A stretch of 51,681 nt of DNA from an uncultured Clostridia bacterium (lineage in GTDB: Bacteria > Bacillota > Clostridia > Oscillospirales > Ruminococcaceae). Positions 17,235-24,919 of this stretch are shown piece after piece. Each line of letters starts with the position of its first letter. The first letter of the stretch is position 1. The translations under genes and the position numbers were made by a program. The stretch covers positions 1 to 51,681 of the forward strand of contig CALCUE010000001.1 of assembly GCA_937906945.1 (NCBI GenBank), given 5' to 3'. The notes below the pieces were generated by a model that was not told where the DNA came from, made no database searches, and saw only the letters and a list, made by a program, of their open reading frames with translations.

Positions 17235-18659
17235 TTATTTATCCCATTCCTCGATGGATTCGGCGATGGTCTTTTTCGTGGCGGCGGCACTGTATTTATC
17301 CAGTTCCAACCGGTTGCGGTCGGAATGGGTCAGACAGCCGGCGCCGTTGACACAGCCGCCAAGGCACGCCATGCCTTCAATGAAGTTTTCATCCAAAGCG
17401 TTTTTGCTCTTTTTGAGAAGGGCCATCCGGCAGGCCTCGATGCCGTCGCAGACACAGGAATGGACCTCGAAATCGCTGTCCTTTTCTTTAAGCTGCTGGG
17501 TAACGGCTTCGGAAAGACCGCCGATCCGGCCAAAGATCCGTCCGTAATAGGAGGCGTTGTCAATGGGCTCCTCGGGCAGATCCTCGATCTTGATGTCCCG
17601 GCTGTCATAAAGGGCCAGCAGTTCCTCAAAGGTGATGACGGAATCAACATAGGGCTTCGATTCTTCCAGCTGCGCTTCCGCTTTTTTTGCCGTGCAGGGT
17701 CCGATGAAAACGGTTTTGGCGTTGGGTTCCCGGCTCTTGATGTATTTCGAGAGGGCGACCATCGGCGACGGGTTATGCGAAATAAAGGGCGCGAGATCGG
17801 GGAACGCCGTCTTGATATAGCGGACGAAAGCCGGGCAGCAGGAGCTGGTCAAAAAGCCCTTTTCCTGCAATTCCGCTGTCTCGGAAACGGTGACAAGGTC
17901 GGCGCCGATGGCGGTTTCGAGAACCGTCGAAAAGCCCAGTTCTTTTAAGCCTTTGACGATCTGACCGAGCTTGGCGTAGCCGAACTGACTGCCGACAGCC
18001 GGCGCCAGAAGGGCGTAAACCGGGTAATTTTTGCCGTTTTCGCTGCCTTTCAGAAGGTCGATGACGTCAAGAATGAAGGATTTGTCGGCGATGGCGCCGA
18101 AAGGACATTGGGCGACGCAGGCGCCGCATTGGATGCACTTTTCATAGTCGATCTCGGCGGCTTTGTCCGGACCGATGGAAAGCGCCTTGACCTTGCAGGC
18201 GTTCTGGCAGGGCCGTTTGTGGTTGACAATGGCGCCGTAGGGGCAGGCTTTGGCGCAGGAACCGCATTCGACGCATTTGTTTTTGTCGATGTGGGCGACG
18301 TGCTTCGCGTCAAAAGTCAAAGCGCCCCGTTTGCAGGTGTTTTCGCACCGGTGAGCCAGGCACCCCCGGCAGGAGGCGGTGACTTCGTAACCGGCGGCGG
18401 GGCACTGGTCGCAGGCGATGTTGATGACTTCGATGATGTTGGGGTTCGTCTTATCCCCACCCATGGCGATCCGGACCCGCTCGGAAAAAATGGCCCGTTC
18501 CTTATAGACACAGCAGGCGGTGATCGGAACAAGCCCCGGTTCCACGATCTTCGGGATATTCAGCACGTTTTCGGCGAGGGTGCCTTTCCAGGCGTACCGG
18601 GCCACCTCTTTGAGCGCTTTATATTTGACGTATTGGACGGATGTATCAAATTTTCTCAT
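17235..18659 (-). CDS. Monomeric [FeFe] hydrogenase, group B-like
   Basis: The protein is 474 aa, with start ATG at 18659 after GGGAG. The N-terminal part holds many cysteines: 'ACDQCPAAG', 'CRGCLAHRC' and two 4Fe-4S boxes, 'CVECGSCAKACPYGA' and 'CIQCGACVAQCPFGA'. The H-cluster motifs are TSSCCPAF (L1), GPCTAKKAEA (L2) and EGMACLGGCVNGAG (L3). These differ from the classical TSCCPxW / MPCxxKxxE and match the group B (CpIII-like) set. The enzyme oxidises or evolves H2 in the cytoplasm with ferredoxin as the likely partner. No HydEFG maturases or NADH-linked subunits lie nearby, so it is a stand-alone enzyme. It is divergent from an amidohydrolase. Confidence 0.93.
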   Translation of the reverse strand: MRKFDTSVQYVKYKALKEVARYAWKGTLAENVLNIPKIVEPGLVPITACCVYKERAIFSERVRIAMGGDKTNPNIIEVINIACDQCPAAGYEVTASCRGCLAHRCENTCKRGALTFDAKHVAHIDKNKCVECGSCAKACPYGAIVNHKRPCQNACKVKALSIGPDKAAEIDYEKCIQCGACVAQCPFGAIADKSFILDVIDLLKGSENGKNYPVYALLAPAVGSQFGYAKLGQIVKGLKELGFSTVLETAIGADLVTVSETAELQEKGFLTSSCCPAFVRYIKTAFPDLAPFISHNPSPMVALSKYIKSREPNAKTVFIGPCTAKKAEAQLEESKPYVDSVITFEELLALYDSRDIKIEDLPEEPIDNASYYGRIFGRIGGLSEAVTQQLKEKDSDFEVHSCVCDGIEACRMALLKKSKNALDENFIEGMACLGGCVNGAGCLTHSDRNRLELDKYSAAATKKTIAESIEEWDK

Positions 18660-18729
18660 AAAACCATTCTCCCTGTTAAAACGATACTTATAAAATACCA
18701 TATTTCGCGTCCGAAAACAAGGGATCCCC

Positions 18730-18758
18730 TTGCGAAACCGGCATTTTTATTATAAAAT
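18730..18758 (+). promoter_or_regulatory. Probable promoter of the amidohydrolase
   Basis: TTGCGA (18730-18735) and TAAAAT (18753-18758) with a 17-bp spacer lie 28 bp upstream of the start. On the other strand TTGTTT-17-TATTTT in the same 127-bp divergent region could serve the hydrogenase; that one is weaker. Confidence 0.5.
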
Positions 18759-18786
18759 AATAGTATCACAAATGCGGAGGAAAAGA

Positions 18787-20067
18787 ATGAATTTTGCGTT
18801 AAAAAATCTTCAAATCTTAAACGGTCACGAGGACATGGAGCCCGTTTCCGGGAAAGCGATTTTGGTCGAAGGGGAAACCATCGCCGCCATCGTGGACGAA
18901 AACGAGATCCCGTCCGGCTATAAAACCATCGACCTCGGCGGAAAATACCTGCTGCCGGGCCTTATCAACCTTCACGTCCATATCCCCTCCGGCGGCGCGC
19001 CTTCCAAACGAAAACTCGACTACGCGAAACTGGCGAAACTGCTCCGGTTCGCCGTCGTTCGCAAAGTCATCCGCGCCATGTGCGCCGGCAACGCCCGCCA
19101 GGCTCTCTATTCCGGCGTCACCACCATCCGTGCCGTCGGCGGCGTCATGCATTTTGATACCGAGCTTCGGGACAGCATCAACGCCGGAAAAACCACCGGT
19201 CCCCGGATCCTTGCCGCCGACTGCGCCGTTTCCGTACCCGGCGGTCACATGACCGGTTCCGTCGCTCTTCCGGCGCACAGCGCCGAAGAAGCGGCCCAGA
19301 TGGTCCGTGACCTTCTTCCGGCGAACCCCGACCTCATCAAACTGATGATCACCGGCGGCGTGCTCGACGCCGAAAAACTCGGCGAACCGGGCGTGCTCAA
19401 AATGCCGCCGGAATACGTCAAAGCCGCCGTTGAGGAAGCCCATAAAAACGGCAAGAAAGTCGCCGCCCACGTCGAGGGTACCGAAGGAATGATCGTCGCC
19501 CTTCAAAACGGCGTCGATACCATTGAGCACGGCGGCAAGCCCACCGAAGAGGTGCTCGATCTTTTCCAAAAGACCGGTTCCATTCTGGTGGCCACCCTTT
19601 CCCCTGCCATTCCTTTCGCCGAATTCACGGAGAACGTCATGAACCTCTCCGATTTCGATATCTATAACGGCAAATCCCTTTTCTCCTATATGCAGGAGTG
19701 CGTCATGGACTGTCTGGAACGGGGGATTCCCGTCGGGCTCGGCACCGACGCCGGCTGTCCCTATATCACCCACTATGACTTCTGGCGGGAACTCTGCTAT
19801 TTCGTCCGCTACTGCCACGTCACGCCGGCTTTCGCCATCCACACGGCGACGGAGCGAAACGCCGCCATCGCCGGGCTTTCCGATGTCACCGGTACCGTTG
19901 AACCGGGCAAATGCGCCGATTTTCTGATCGTCGAAAAAAATCCCCTCGATGACCTCACTACGCTGAAAACGCCGTCCATGGTCATCGCCCGCGGAAAAAT
20001 CTTCGACCATCCGAAGGTCAAGCGGATCGCCGCCGTCGAAGAACAGATGAACAAAGTCGAGCTTTGA
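18787..20067 (+). CDS. Metal-dependent amidohydrolase (imidazolonepropionase / Xaa-Pro dipeptidase-like)
   Basis: The protein is 426 aa from the ATG at 18787 (GGAGG, 7 bp upstream). The amidohydrolase ligand set is visible: 'GLINLHVHIP' (HxH), the bridging Lys in 'DLIKLMITGG', His in 'VAAHVEGTEG', His in 'TIEHGGKP' and the catalytic Asp in 'GLGTDAGCP'. The ends carry the composite beta domain ('YLLPGLIN' and 'GTVEPGKCADFLIVEKNP'). The Lys-type bridging ligand and motif spacing suit the prolidase / imidazolonepropionase-like branch. The true substrate is unknown and no pathway genes sit next to it. Confidence 0.88.
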   Translation: MNFALKNLQILNGHEDMEPVSGKAILVEGETIAAIVDENEIPSGYKTIDLGGKYLLPGLINLHVHIPSGGAPSKRKLDYAKLAKLLRFAVVRKVIRAMCAGNARQALYSGVTTIRAVGGVMHFDTELRDSINAGKTTGPRILAADCAVSVPGGHMTGSVALPAHSAEEAAQMVRDLLPANPDLIKLMITGGVLDAEKLGEPGVLKMPPEYVKAAVEEAHKNGKKVAAHVEGTEGMIVALQNGVDTIEHGGKPTEEVLDLFQKTGSILVATLSPAIPFAEFTENVMNLSDFDIYNGKSLFSYMQECVMDCLERGIPVGLGTDAGCPYITHYDFWRELCYFVRYCHVTPAFAIHTATERNAAIAGLSDVTGTVEPGKCADFLIVEKNPLDDLTTLKTPSMVIARGKIFDHPKVKRIAAVEEQMNKVEL

Positions 20068-20070
20068 ACC

Positions 20071-20108
20071 AAAAAGCGGCGTTCCCTTTCCGGGAGCGCC
20101 GCTTTTTT
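20071..20108 (+). terminator. Terminator of the amidohydrolase gene
   Basis: The stem AAGCGGCG ... CGCCGCTT with an inner CCC/GGG pair is followed by six T. Confidence 0.9.
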
Positions 20109-20178
20109 CTTTGCCCGGTATAGTTTTCCTCATACCGTCCCATACTCTTTCATAGAATGGGACAGGAGGCGAAACGAT

Positions 20179-20415
20179 ATGTTTTTCAAAAATCGGGCGG
20201 CCAAAGCCGCGGAAAAAAAGCGCCGCGCGGAGCTTTCGGCTCTTTGCGAGCGCATGAAGGAACTGGAACAGGAGCTTTCCCAGAACGAGGCGCTTTTTAA
20301 CCTCACCACCGACAGCGACCTTCTCGATTCGCTGATCTTCGAGCGAAACGCCAAAACCGCCCGGCTCAGCTATCTTCTGAAACGCGCCAAAGAATTAGAA
20401 AAAGAGCCCGCTTAA
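20179..20415 (+). CDS. DUF2508 (YaaL-like) small protein
   Basis: A 78-aa, highly charged, all-helical protein with ribosome binding site AGGAGG. The pattern 'ELSQNEALFNLTTDSDLLDSLIFERNAKTARLSYLLKRAKE' matches the DUF2508/YaaL family of short Bacillota proteins (family length about 75-90 aa), whose function is unknown. The N-terminus is basic (residues 1-22). It is monocistronic, with its own terminator overlapping the stop codon. Confidence 0.75.
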   Translation: MFFKNRAAKAAEKKRRAELSALCERMKELEQELSQNEALFNLTTDSDLLDSLIFERNAKTARLSYLLKRAKELEKEPA

Positions 20416-20430
20416 CGCGGGCTCTTTTTT
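20403..20430 (+). terminator. Terminator of the DUF2508 gene
   Basis: The stem AGAGCCCGC / GCGGGCTCT with a 5-nt loop and six T contains the stop codon of the gene. It also separates this gene from the convergent hsp20. Confidence 0.9.
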
Positions 20431-20439
20431 ATGGGTCAA

Positions 20440-20877
20440 TCAGTCGATGAGCAGATGACGGGTCTTCGGTTCCTCGATGGCGAGTTTCGGCATGGTGAGG
20501 GTCAAAACGCCGTTCTCAAAACTGGCTTTGAGGTTTTCGGTGTCGATGCCGGTGGTGTCATAGCTTCTCTTAAAGACACCGCTTCTTCTTTCTCTCATGA
20601 CGAAGCGGCCTTCGTCGTCCTTCTCCTCGTTTTCCTCGTTCTGTTTCGCGGTGAGGGTCAGAACGCCGTCGCCGATCTCGATGTCGATATCTTCTTTTTT
20701 GAAGCCGGGAAGATCGGCCTCCAGAACGTAGGCGTTTTCGGTCTCCTTGATATCGGTGCGGATAAAGCCGTGACCGCGAGTGCCGTGCTCCGGATTGCCG
20801 AAGAAAGCTCTTTCCATCTCCCGGAAGGGATCCCACAACGCGTTTTCCATTCTCTCATAAGGTTTCATAAAATACAT
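20440..20877 (-). CDS. hsp20: Small heat-shock protein, Hsp20/alpha-crystallin family
   Basis: The protein is 145 aa, with start ATG at 20877, 10 bp after AAAGGA; an ATG at 20886 is too close to that site. The N-terminal 'DPFREMERAFFG' is followed by the alpha-crystallin domain (about residues 38-130): 'RTDIKETENAYVLEADLPGF', 'KKEDIDIEIGDGVLTLTAK' and 'ASFENGVLTLTMPK', where G-V-L closes the domain as in IbpA/Hsp18. It is an ATP-independent holdase that binds unfolding proteins. A perfect CIRCE element lies about 190 bp upstream, pointing to HrcA control, and a tiny ORF may be co-transcribed ahead of it. Confidence 0.93.
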   Translation of the reverse strand: MYFMKPYERMENALWDPFREMERAFFGNPEHGTRGHGFIRTDIKETENAYVLEADLPGFKKEDIDIEIGDGVLTLTAKQNEENEEKDDEGRFVMRERRSGVFKRSYDTTGIDTENLKASFENGVLTLTMPKLAIEEPKTRHLLID

Positions 20878-20892
20878 AACTCTCATTTCCTT

Positions 20893-20958
20893 TCAAAAAA
20901 TGTTTCGGGTTTCGTTTCTTTCTTTTATAGTGTTGCCGTTTTCCGGCGCGGTTTGCAT
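20893..20958 (-). CDS. Possible 21-aa small protein upstream of hsp20
   Basis: On the minus strand an AAAGGAGC ribosome binding site stands 9 bp before an ATG that opens a 21-codon frame (MQTAPENGNTIKERNETRNIF). The stop lies 16 bp before the hsp20 start and overlaps the A-rich start of the hsp20 ribosome binding site. It could be a leader peptide coupled to hsp20 translation. The peptide is hydrophilic with no recognisable motif. The good spacing is the only evidence, so it could be chance. Confidence 0.35.
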   Translation of the reverse strand: MQTAPENGNTIKERNETRNIF

Positions 20959-21009
20959 CGGAATCAGCTCCTTTCTGTCTGTCAAGCGGTTTCCCTTGGA
21001 ACAGTTCCT

Positions 21010-21015
21010 ATTATA
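21010..21015 (-). promoter_or_regulatory. Candidate -10 box for the hsp20 transcript
   Basis: TATAAT is present on the minus strand, 40-50 bp upstream of the small leader ORF. No good -35 box lies 16-18 bp further upstream. A second option, TTGAGT-16-TATTCA, begins inside the CIRCE element. Confidence 0.4.
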
Positions 21016-21065
21016 CGGGGGATTTTTTAATAATTTATGCAGGAAATGTGAATAGAGTGTAAATT

Positions 21066-21092
21066 TTAGCACTCAACTATATAGAGTGCTAA
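21066..21092. promoter_or_regulatory. CIRCE operator (HrcA binding site)
   Basis: TTAGCACTC, a 9-bp spacer and GAGTGCTAA form an exact match to the CIRCE consensus. It lies between hsp20 (leftward) and the MntR-like gene (rightward). hsp20 is the sensible target because HrcA controls chaperone genes. Confidence 0.95.
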
Positions 21093-21170
21093 AATTTCAG
21101 TTTTATTTGCTTTTTTCTGTGAAGTGATGTAAACTATAATAAAATAGAAGGGAAAGGAGGGCGAAATTCT

Positions 21171-21545
21171 ATGCAAATTCATGAATCCGGCGAAGACTAT
21201 CTGGAAGCGATCCTGATGCTCCAGAAAAAGAACGGTCGTGTTCGCTCCATTGACGTCTGCAACGAACTTGGCTACTCCAAACCCAGCGTCAGCGTCGCCA
21301 TGAAACACTTCCGGGAAAACGGCTACATCACCATGGACGACGATTATCTCATCCGGTTGACGGAAAAAGGAGCGGCCATCGCCGAACAGGTCTATGAGCG
21401 CCACGTCATTCTGGCAAAACTTCTGATCGCCATCGGCGTGGACGAAAAAACAGCCTTCGAGGACGCCTGCAAAGTCGAGCACGACCTCAGCCCCGAAAGC
21501 TTCGAGCGACTGAAAGAGCGCTACCGGAAAATCAGCGAAAAATAA
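21171..21545 (+). CDS. MntR/DtxR-family metal-dependent transcriptional regulator
   Basis: The protein is 124 aa with ribosome binding site GGAAAGGAGG; a TATAAT box lies at 21135-21140. The winged helix occupies residues 1-70: 'SGEDYLEAILML', recognition region 'VCNELGYSKPSVSVAMKHFRENGYI' and wing 'DYLIRLTEKG'. The dimerisation part ends with 'ERHVILAKLLIAIGV' and 'DACKVEHDLSPESF', which holds the Glu/His metal ligands (ERH, CKVEH) of the family. It lacks the SH3-like third domain, as MntR does. It probably senses Mn2+ or Fe2+. The convergent CDF transporter next door is a plausible target. Confidence 0.9.
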   Translation: MQIHESGEDYLEAILMLQKKNGRVRSIDVCNELGYSKPSVSVAMKHFRENGYITMDDDYLIRLTEKGAAIAEQVYERHVILAKLLIAIGVDEKTAFEDACKVEHDLSPESFERLKERYRKISEK

Positions 21546-21548
21546 AAA

Positions 21549-21576
21549 ACGACCGGAATTTCCGGTCGTTTTTTGT
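21549..21576 (+). terminator. Terminator between the MntR-like and CDF genes
   Basis: The stem ACGACCGGAA / TTCCGGTCGT with an AT spacer is followed by six T. Confidence 0.9.
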
Positions 21577-21626
21577 CATATATTATACTTTTTGAACTAT
21601 TCTTTGCAAATTATACAAATTGTATC

Positions 21627-22802
21627 TCACAATTCGTGGTTAAAGTCTTTATCCACGGTGATCACGGCGAAAATCCTTTCGTTTTCCTCGTGGATCCTGT
21701 CGGCGATCTTCCCGCTCAGTTCCCGGTCAGAAAGAGCGTAGCCATAGGGCACCACCACGTCAAAAATGACGTTGGTGTGGGTGGGACCGCTCACCATCCG
21801 GAAATCGTGGAACGTGATGATGGGGTCCAGTTCCGCCAGGATCCGGCGTACCTCTTCCCGCTCCCGGTTCGTTTCCTCGTCTCGGGTGTCCAGGGGGTCC
21901 ATGTGGATCGTCGCCAGACATCCCGTCTCTTCGTAAATATCCCATTCGATGTGATCGACAACGTCGTGCATCGCCACAATGTCACCGTCCGACGGCACCT
22001 CGGCGTGGAGCGTCACGAAGGAGCGTCCCGGTCCATAGTTATGTACGATCATGTCGTGGATCCCGAGGATGTGCTCGTGGGAAAGAACGATGGAACGAAT
22101 TTTCGCCACAAATTCCGGGTCCGGCGCCTCGCCGAGAATGGAATTGATGGTCTCTTTGGCGCTCTGGTAGCCGGTATAAAGGATGAAGCCCGCCACCACA
22201 AGTCCCATCCAACCGTCCAACTGAATGGAAAAGTGCAGGGAGATCAGCGCCGAAAGCAACACCGCCGTAGTGGAAACGGCGTCGGAAACGCTGTCCATCG
22301 CCGTCGCCTTCATGGAGGCGGACTGGATCTTTTCGCCGGTCTTCTTGTTATAGAGATACATATAGAGCTTCACGGCGACGGAAACACCCAGAATGACAAA
22401 AGTCAGAATGGAATATTCCACTGCTTCCGGCTCGCGGATCTTTTCCAGAGAACTTTTCCCCAATTCGAACCCCATCACAAGGATCAGGATGGAGATGACA
22501 AAGCTCGCGATATATTCAAAGCGCCCGTGCCCGAAAGGATGTTCCGGGTCCGGTTTCTGCGACGCCAGTTTGAAGCCCGCCATGCTGATAAACGAGGAAC
22601 CGGCGTCGGAAAGGTTGTTGAAAGCGTCCGCGGTGACGGCGACGGAACCGGAAAGGGTTCCGGCCAGGAATTTCCCGGCGAACAGCAAAAGGTTCAACAC
22701 GATCCCCAACGCGCCGCAAAGGGTACCGTAGGCGGTACGAACCGCCGGCAACTGGTAATTGGTGCGGTCGGGAATAAAAAAGCGGGATAACAGCTCAACC
22801 AT
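21627..22802 (-). CDS. Cation diffusion facilitator (CDF) transporter, probably Mn2+ efflux
   Basis: The protein is 391 aa with ribosome binding site AAGGAGG. Six transmembrane helices occupy residues about 25-215 and a cytoplasmic domain (about 220-300) follows. An additional C-terminal region extends beyond the usual 300 aa. The TM2 metal motif is 'DAFNNLSD' (N/DxxxD) and TM5 has 'DSVSD' (DxxxD). Zn transporters usually carry HxxxD at these places, whereas Mn exporters such as MntE have the N/D-rich set, so Mn2+ (or Fe2+) is the likely substrate. The adjacent MntR-like regulator fits this. 'HPFGHGRFEYIA' is the conserved loop after TM2. Confidence 0.92.
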   Translation of the reverse strand: MVELLSRFFIPDRTNYQLPAVRTAYGTLCGALGIVLNLLLFAGKFLAGTLSGSVAVTADAFNNLSDAGSSFISMAGFKLASQKPDPEHPFGHGRFEYIASFVISILILVMGFELGKSSLEKIREPEAVEYSILTFVILGVSVAVKLYMYLYNKKTGEKIQSASMKATAMDSVSDAVSTTAVLLSALISLHFSIQLDGWMGLVVAGFILYTGYQSAKETINSILGEAPDPEFVAKIRSIVLSHEHILGIHDMIVHNYGPGRSFVTLHAEVPSDGDIVAMHDVVDHIEWDIYEETGCLATIHMDPLDTRDEETNREREEVRRILAELDPIITFHDFRMVSGPTHTNVIFDVVVPYGYALSDRELSGKIADRIHEENERIFAVITVDKDFNHEL

Positions 22803-22819
22803 AAGGGTCCTCCTTCCCT

Positions 22820-22847
22820 AAAAAGAAAAAGCCGGCGTCTGCCGGCC
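22820..22847 (-). terminator. Terminator of the SHOCT-domain gene
   Basis: The stem AGGCCGGC / GCCGGCTT with loop AGAC on the minus strand is followed by TTTTTCTTTTT. Confidence 0.85.
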
Positions 22848-22858
22848 TTACGAAAAAG

Positions 22859-23158
22859 TCAATAACGGTTCTCGCCGCGGTAATCCGCTTCCACGGATTC
22901 CCGGCGTTCCCAGTACTCCTCTTTTTCCATCATGCCTGCCTCATAAAGCGATTTCAGTTGGTCAAGGCGGCGCTGCCGTTCGCTGGCCGCGTCGGAGGTG
23001 ATATGGATCTCATCCACCTCCCGGTTATAACCGGAACGGTCGCGGCGAACCGACGGGGTATTGGAATTTTTTCTCGAACGGAAAAACTGAATCGTCGCGG
23101 AAAGAATGAAAATCAAAATGACCACAAAAATCGGAAACGCAATAATCAGATCCGCCAA
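22859..23158 (-). CDS. Small membrane protein with C-terminal SHOCT-like domain
   Basis: A 99-aa protein. The TTG at 23158 is preferred because AAGGAAAGGGTG stands just upstream; the longer reading from an ATG at 23224 has no such site. One transmembrane helix spans about residues 4-26 ('IIAFPIFVVILIFIL'). A basic serine-rich linker follows, and the end 'RLDQLKSLYEAGMMEKEEYWERR' has the SHOCT pattern (short helical domain often at protein C-termini). Function is unknown. It is a single gene ahead of tRNA-Ala on the opposite strand. Confidence 0.75.
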   Translation of the reverse strand: MADLIIAFPIFVVILIFILSATIQFFRSRKNSNTPSVRRDRSGYNREVDEIHITSDAASERQRRLDQLKSLYEAGMMEKEEYWERRESVEADYRGENRY

Positions 23159-23256
23159 GAAGATCACCCTTTCCTTAAAATTTGTTTCATTATAGCATAC
23201 TATTCCACTTTCATCAAGCGTCATGCGGATTTTTTATCAATTTCCGAAAAAATCGC

Positions 23257-23285
23257 TTGTCAAACGCCTTCTCCTGTGCTATACT
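23257..23285 (+). promoter_or_regulatory. Promoter of tRNA-Ala
   Basis: TTGTCA (23257-23262) and TATACT (23280-23285) are separated by 17 bp. The tRNA starts 12 bp downstream of the -10 box. Confidence 0.85.
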
Positions 23286-23296
23286 ATAATGGTTCT

Positions 23297-23372
23297 GGGG
23301 GCGTAGCTCACCTGGGAGAGCGCGACATTCGCATTGTCGAGGTAACCGGTTCAAGTCCGGCCGTCTCCACCA
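23297..23372 (+). tRNA. tRNA-Ala (anticodon CGC), integration site of the 16.7-kb element
   Basis: GGGGGCG opens the acceptor stem and CGTCTCC-ACCA closes it. The anticodon stem is CGACA/TGTCG with loop TTCGCAT, giving anticodon CGC. The T stem has 4 good pairs (CCGG/CCGG) and one A-C mismatch. The 3' part from 23327 is the left copy of the element's attachment repeat, so the functional 3' half is supplied by the element. Confidence 0.9.
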
Positions 23373-23374
23373 AC
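23327..23374 (+). repeat. attL: 48-bp direct repeat within the tRNA-Ala 3' part
   Basis: The repeat covers the anticodon loop to the CCA end plus AC. It is identical to 40013-40060. One base beyond it differs; similarity then continues through a terminator hairpin on both sides. Confidence 0.95.
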
Positions 23375-23379
23375 CGAAA

Positions 23380-23413
23380 AGTGGCTTAAACAAAGGGTTT
23401 AGGCCACTTTTTT
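23380..23413 (+). terminator. Terminator of tRNA-Ala (left copy)
   Basis: The stem AGTGGCTTAAA / TTTAGGCCACT includes one G-T pair and is followed by T5. The homologous right copy at 40066-40099 pairs perfectly. Confidence 0.85.
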
Positions 23414-23443
23414 ATTTTACCCGAAAAGCCCGTTTTTCGCCAT

Positions 23444-23462
23444 GCATAACAAGATGCATAAC
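23444..23462 (+). repeat. Left pair of GCATAAC repeats (candidate integrase arm sites)
   Basis: GCATAAC occurs at 23444-23450 and 23456-23462, the second copy extended as GCATAACATTTTT. The same pair in the same orientation is found at 39844-39861 near the other end of the element. Confidence 0.6.
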
Positions 23463-23481
23463 ATTTTTCCCAAAAAAGCCT

Positions 23482-24645
23482 TTAATTAACCGTCTTTGTG
23501 ATGGTCTCTCCGATGACTTTTTTCCTCGTGGCGTCGATATGGCCGTAAATATTCATGGTCGTTCTGACATCCGAGTGACCTAACCATTCCTGAATATCCT
23601 TCGGTGTCATGCCCTGATTGACCAGCACACTGGCACAGCTGTGGCGAAGCCCATGGAAGGTGATATGTTTCAGACCTTTATGCCTGATGACAACGGCAAA
23701 ATGATGTGAAATATAGTCCGGAGCAAATGGTTCTCCATCCGGCCATTTGAAAATGTAGTCATTCTTATGATACTCTTTCCGAAACAGCCGACTGTTTTTC
23801 TTTTCGTTCCCTTTCAGCCGGATAAAAATTTCTTTTACTTTGGGAAGCAAAGGGTAAGTACGGTAGCTCGACTTATTTTTGGTTTTATCCTTTTCGACCA
23901 CGCGGGAAACTTTCGTTACGGTATGCTTGATTGTGACCGTTCCATTGTCAAAATCGACGCTATCCCATTTGAGGCCGAGAACCTCACTCCGTCGAAGACC
24001 GTAAACCGTTGACACATAGACCAGATCCTCCAACGTGTCGCCTTTGAGCGCATCAAACAACGTCTTTATCTCCTGCGCCGAATAATAAGAAATGTTCTTA
24101 TCCTCGCAGGGCGGCAGGGTGACAAATTCACAAGGGTCAGTATGGATAAGTCCCATCCTTCTTGCGTGCGTCAGAACCTGGTTAATAATTGTTTTATACC
24201 GTTTTACCGTTTTTGAAGACAGTCTTTCACCGTTTTTCCCCGACCTTATCATTTTGTCAAAGTAGGTCTGCAAAATAGGTCCGGTCACTTCGTCCAAGAA
24301 AAGGGACAAAGGCTCAAAATACGGAAGAATATTGTCGTGAACAATGATTTTATAGGACTGAAATGTTGTCGGGCTTACATACGCTTCCTTTTGCTCCAAC
24401 CAATACCCGATATAGTCCACGAACTTTACTCTCTTATTCTGATGCAGGTTTGATTCCACATCCCGCTGTTCCTTTTCACCAAACTCCTGAAGGAGCTCCA
24501 TGAGTTTCCCATTCGCGATTTTTTTGTTGCCTTTTATTGCGGGGAGATTAAGTGAGCGAGATACTTGCCTTGTCTTTTCATCCTCTTTATATCGTATCAT
24601 CGCCACATAGCGTCCCCTTGCAACCTGTAGACTACCTGTTGCCAT
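23482..24645 (-). CDS. int: Tyrosine recombinase / integrase of the element
   Basis: The protein is 387 aa with ribosome binding site AAAGGAG. The N-terminal arm-binding domain (about residues 8-50) is followed by a SAM-like core-binding domain (about 70-170). The catalytic domain has 'VYGLRRSEVLGLKW' (first Arg), 'ITFHGLRHSCASVL' (HxLRH), the His in 'WLGHSDVRTT' and the nucleophile Tyr in 'MNIYGHID'. It recombines the 48-bp tRNA-Ala repeats to integrate and, with Xis, excise the element. The stop codon is 110 bp from the tRNA, the usual place for a tRNA-directed integrase. All catalytic residues are present, so it should be active. Confidence 0.96.
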   Translation of the reverse strand: MATGSLQVARGRYVAMIRYKEDEKTRQVSRSLNLPAIKGNKKIANGKLMELLQEFGEKEQRDVESNLHQNKRVKFVDYIGYWLEQKEAYVSPTTFQSYKIIVHDNILPYFEPLSLFLDEVTGPILQTYFDKMIRSGKNGERLSSKTVKRYKTIINQVLTHARRMGLIHTDPCEFVTLPPCEDKNISYYSAQEIKTLFDALKGDTLEDLVYVSTVYGLRRSEVLGLKWDSVDFDNGTVTIKHTVTKVSRVVEKDKTKNKSSYRTYPLLPKVKEIFIRLKGNEKKNSRLFRKEYHKNDYIFKWPDGEPFAPDYISHHFAVVIRHKGLKHITFHGLRHSCASVLVNQGMTPKDIQEWLGHSDVRTTMNIYGHIDATRKKVIGETITKTVN

Positions 24646-24676
24646 ACATTCTCCTTTCTTTAGGTAATCTACCGTA

Positions 24677-24862
24677 TCAGATTTTAGGCGTTGACGGCTT
24701 CAGTAAGGCCCGCAGGCTGCTCTTTGGAATCCGCAGACAAGATCCGACTCTTACCGCCTGGATTTGTCCGGACTTGATCTGACGATAAACCAAGCCTTTT
24801 CCAACGCCGAGCAGTTCTGCTGTTTCTTTTACTGATAACACATTTTTGTATTTATTAAGCAT
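24677..24862 (-). CDS. xis: Excisionase-type HTH protein
   Basis: A 61-aa protein with a MerR/excisionase helix-turn-helix: 'LSVKETAELLGVGKGLVYRQIKSGQIQAVRVGSCLRIPKSSL'. Such proteins bend DNA at the attachment arms and direct the integrase towards excision. Ribosome binding site AAAGGAGG, 8 bp before ATG. It lies 31 bp upstream of int in the same direction, the normal xis-int arrangement. Confidence 0.88.
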   Translation of the reverse strand: MLNKYKNVLSVKETAELLGVGKGLVYRQIKSGQIQAVRVGSCLRIPKSSLRALLKPSTPKI

Positions 24863-24919
24863 CGATTATGCCTCCTTTACTTTTACATTCGGAGGAGGAG
24901 ATGCACCTGTTTGATTTAT

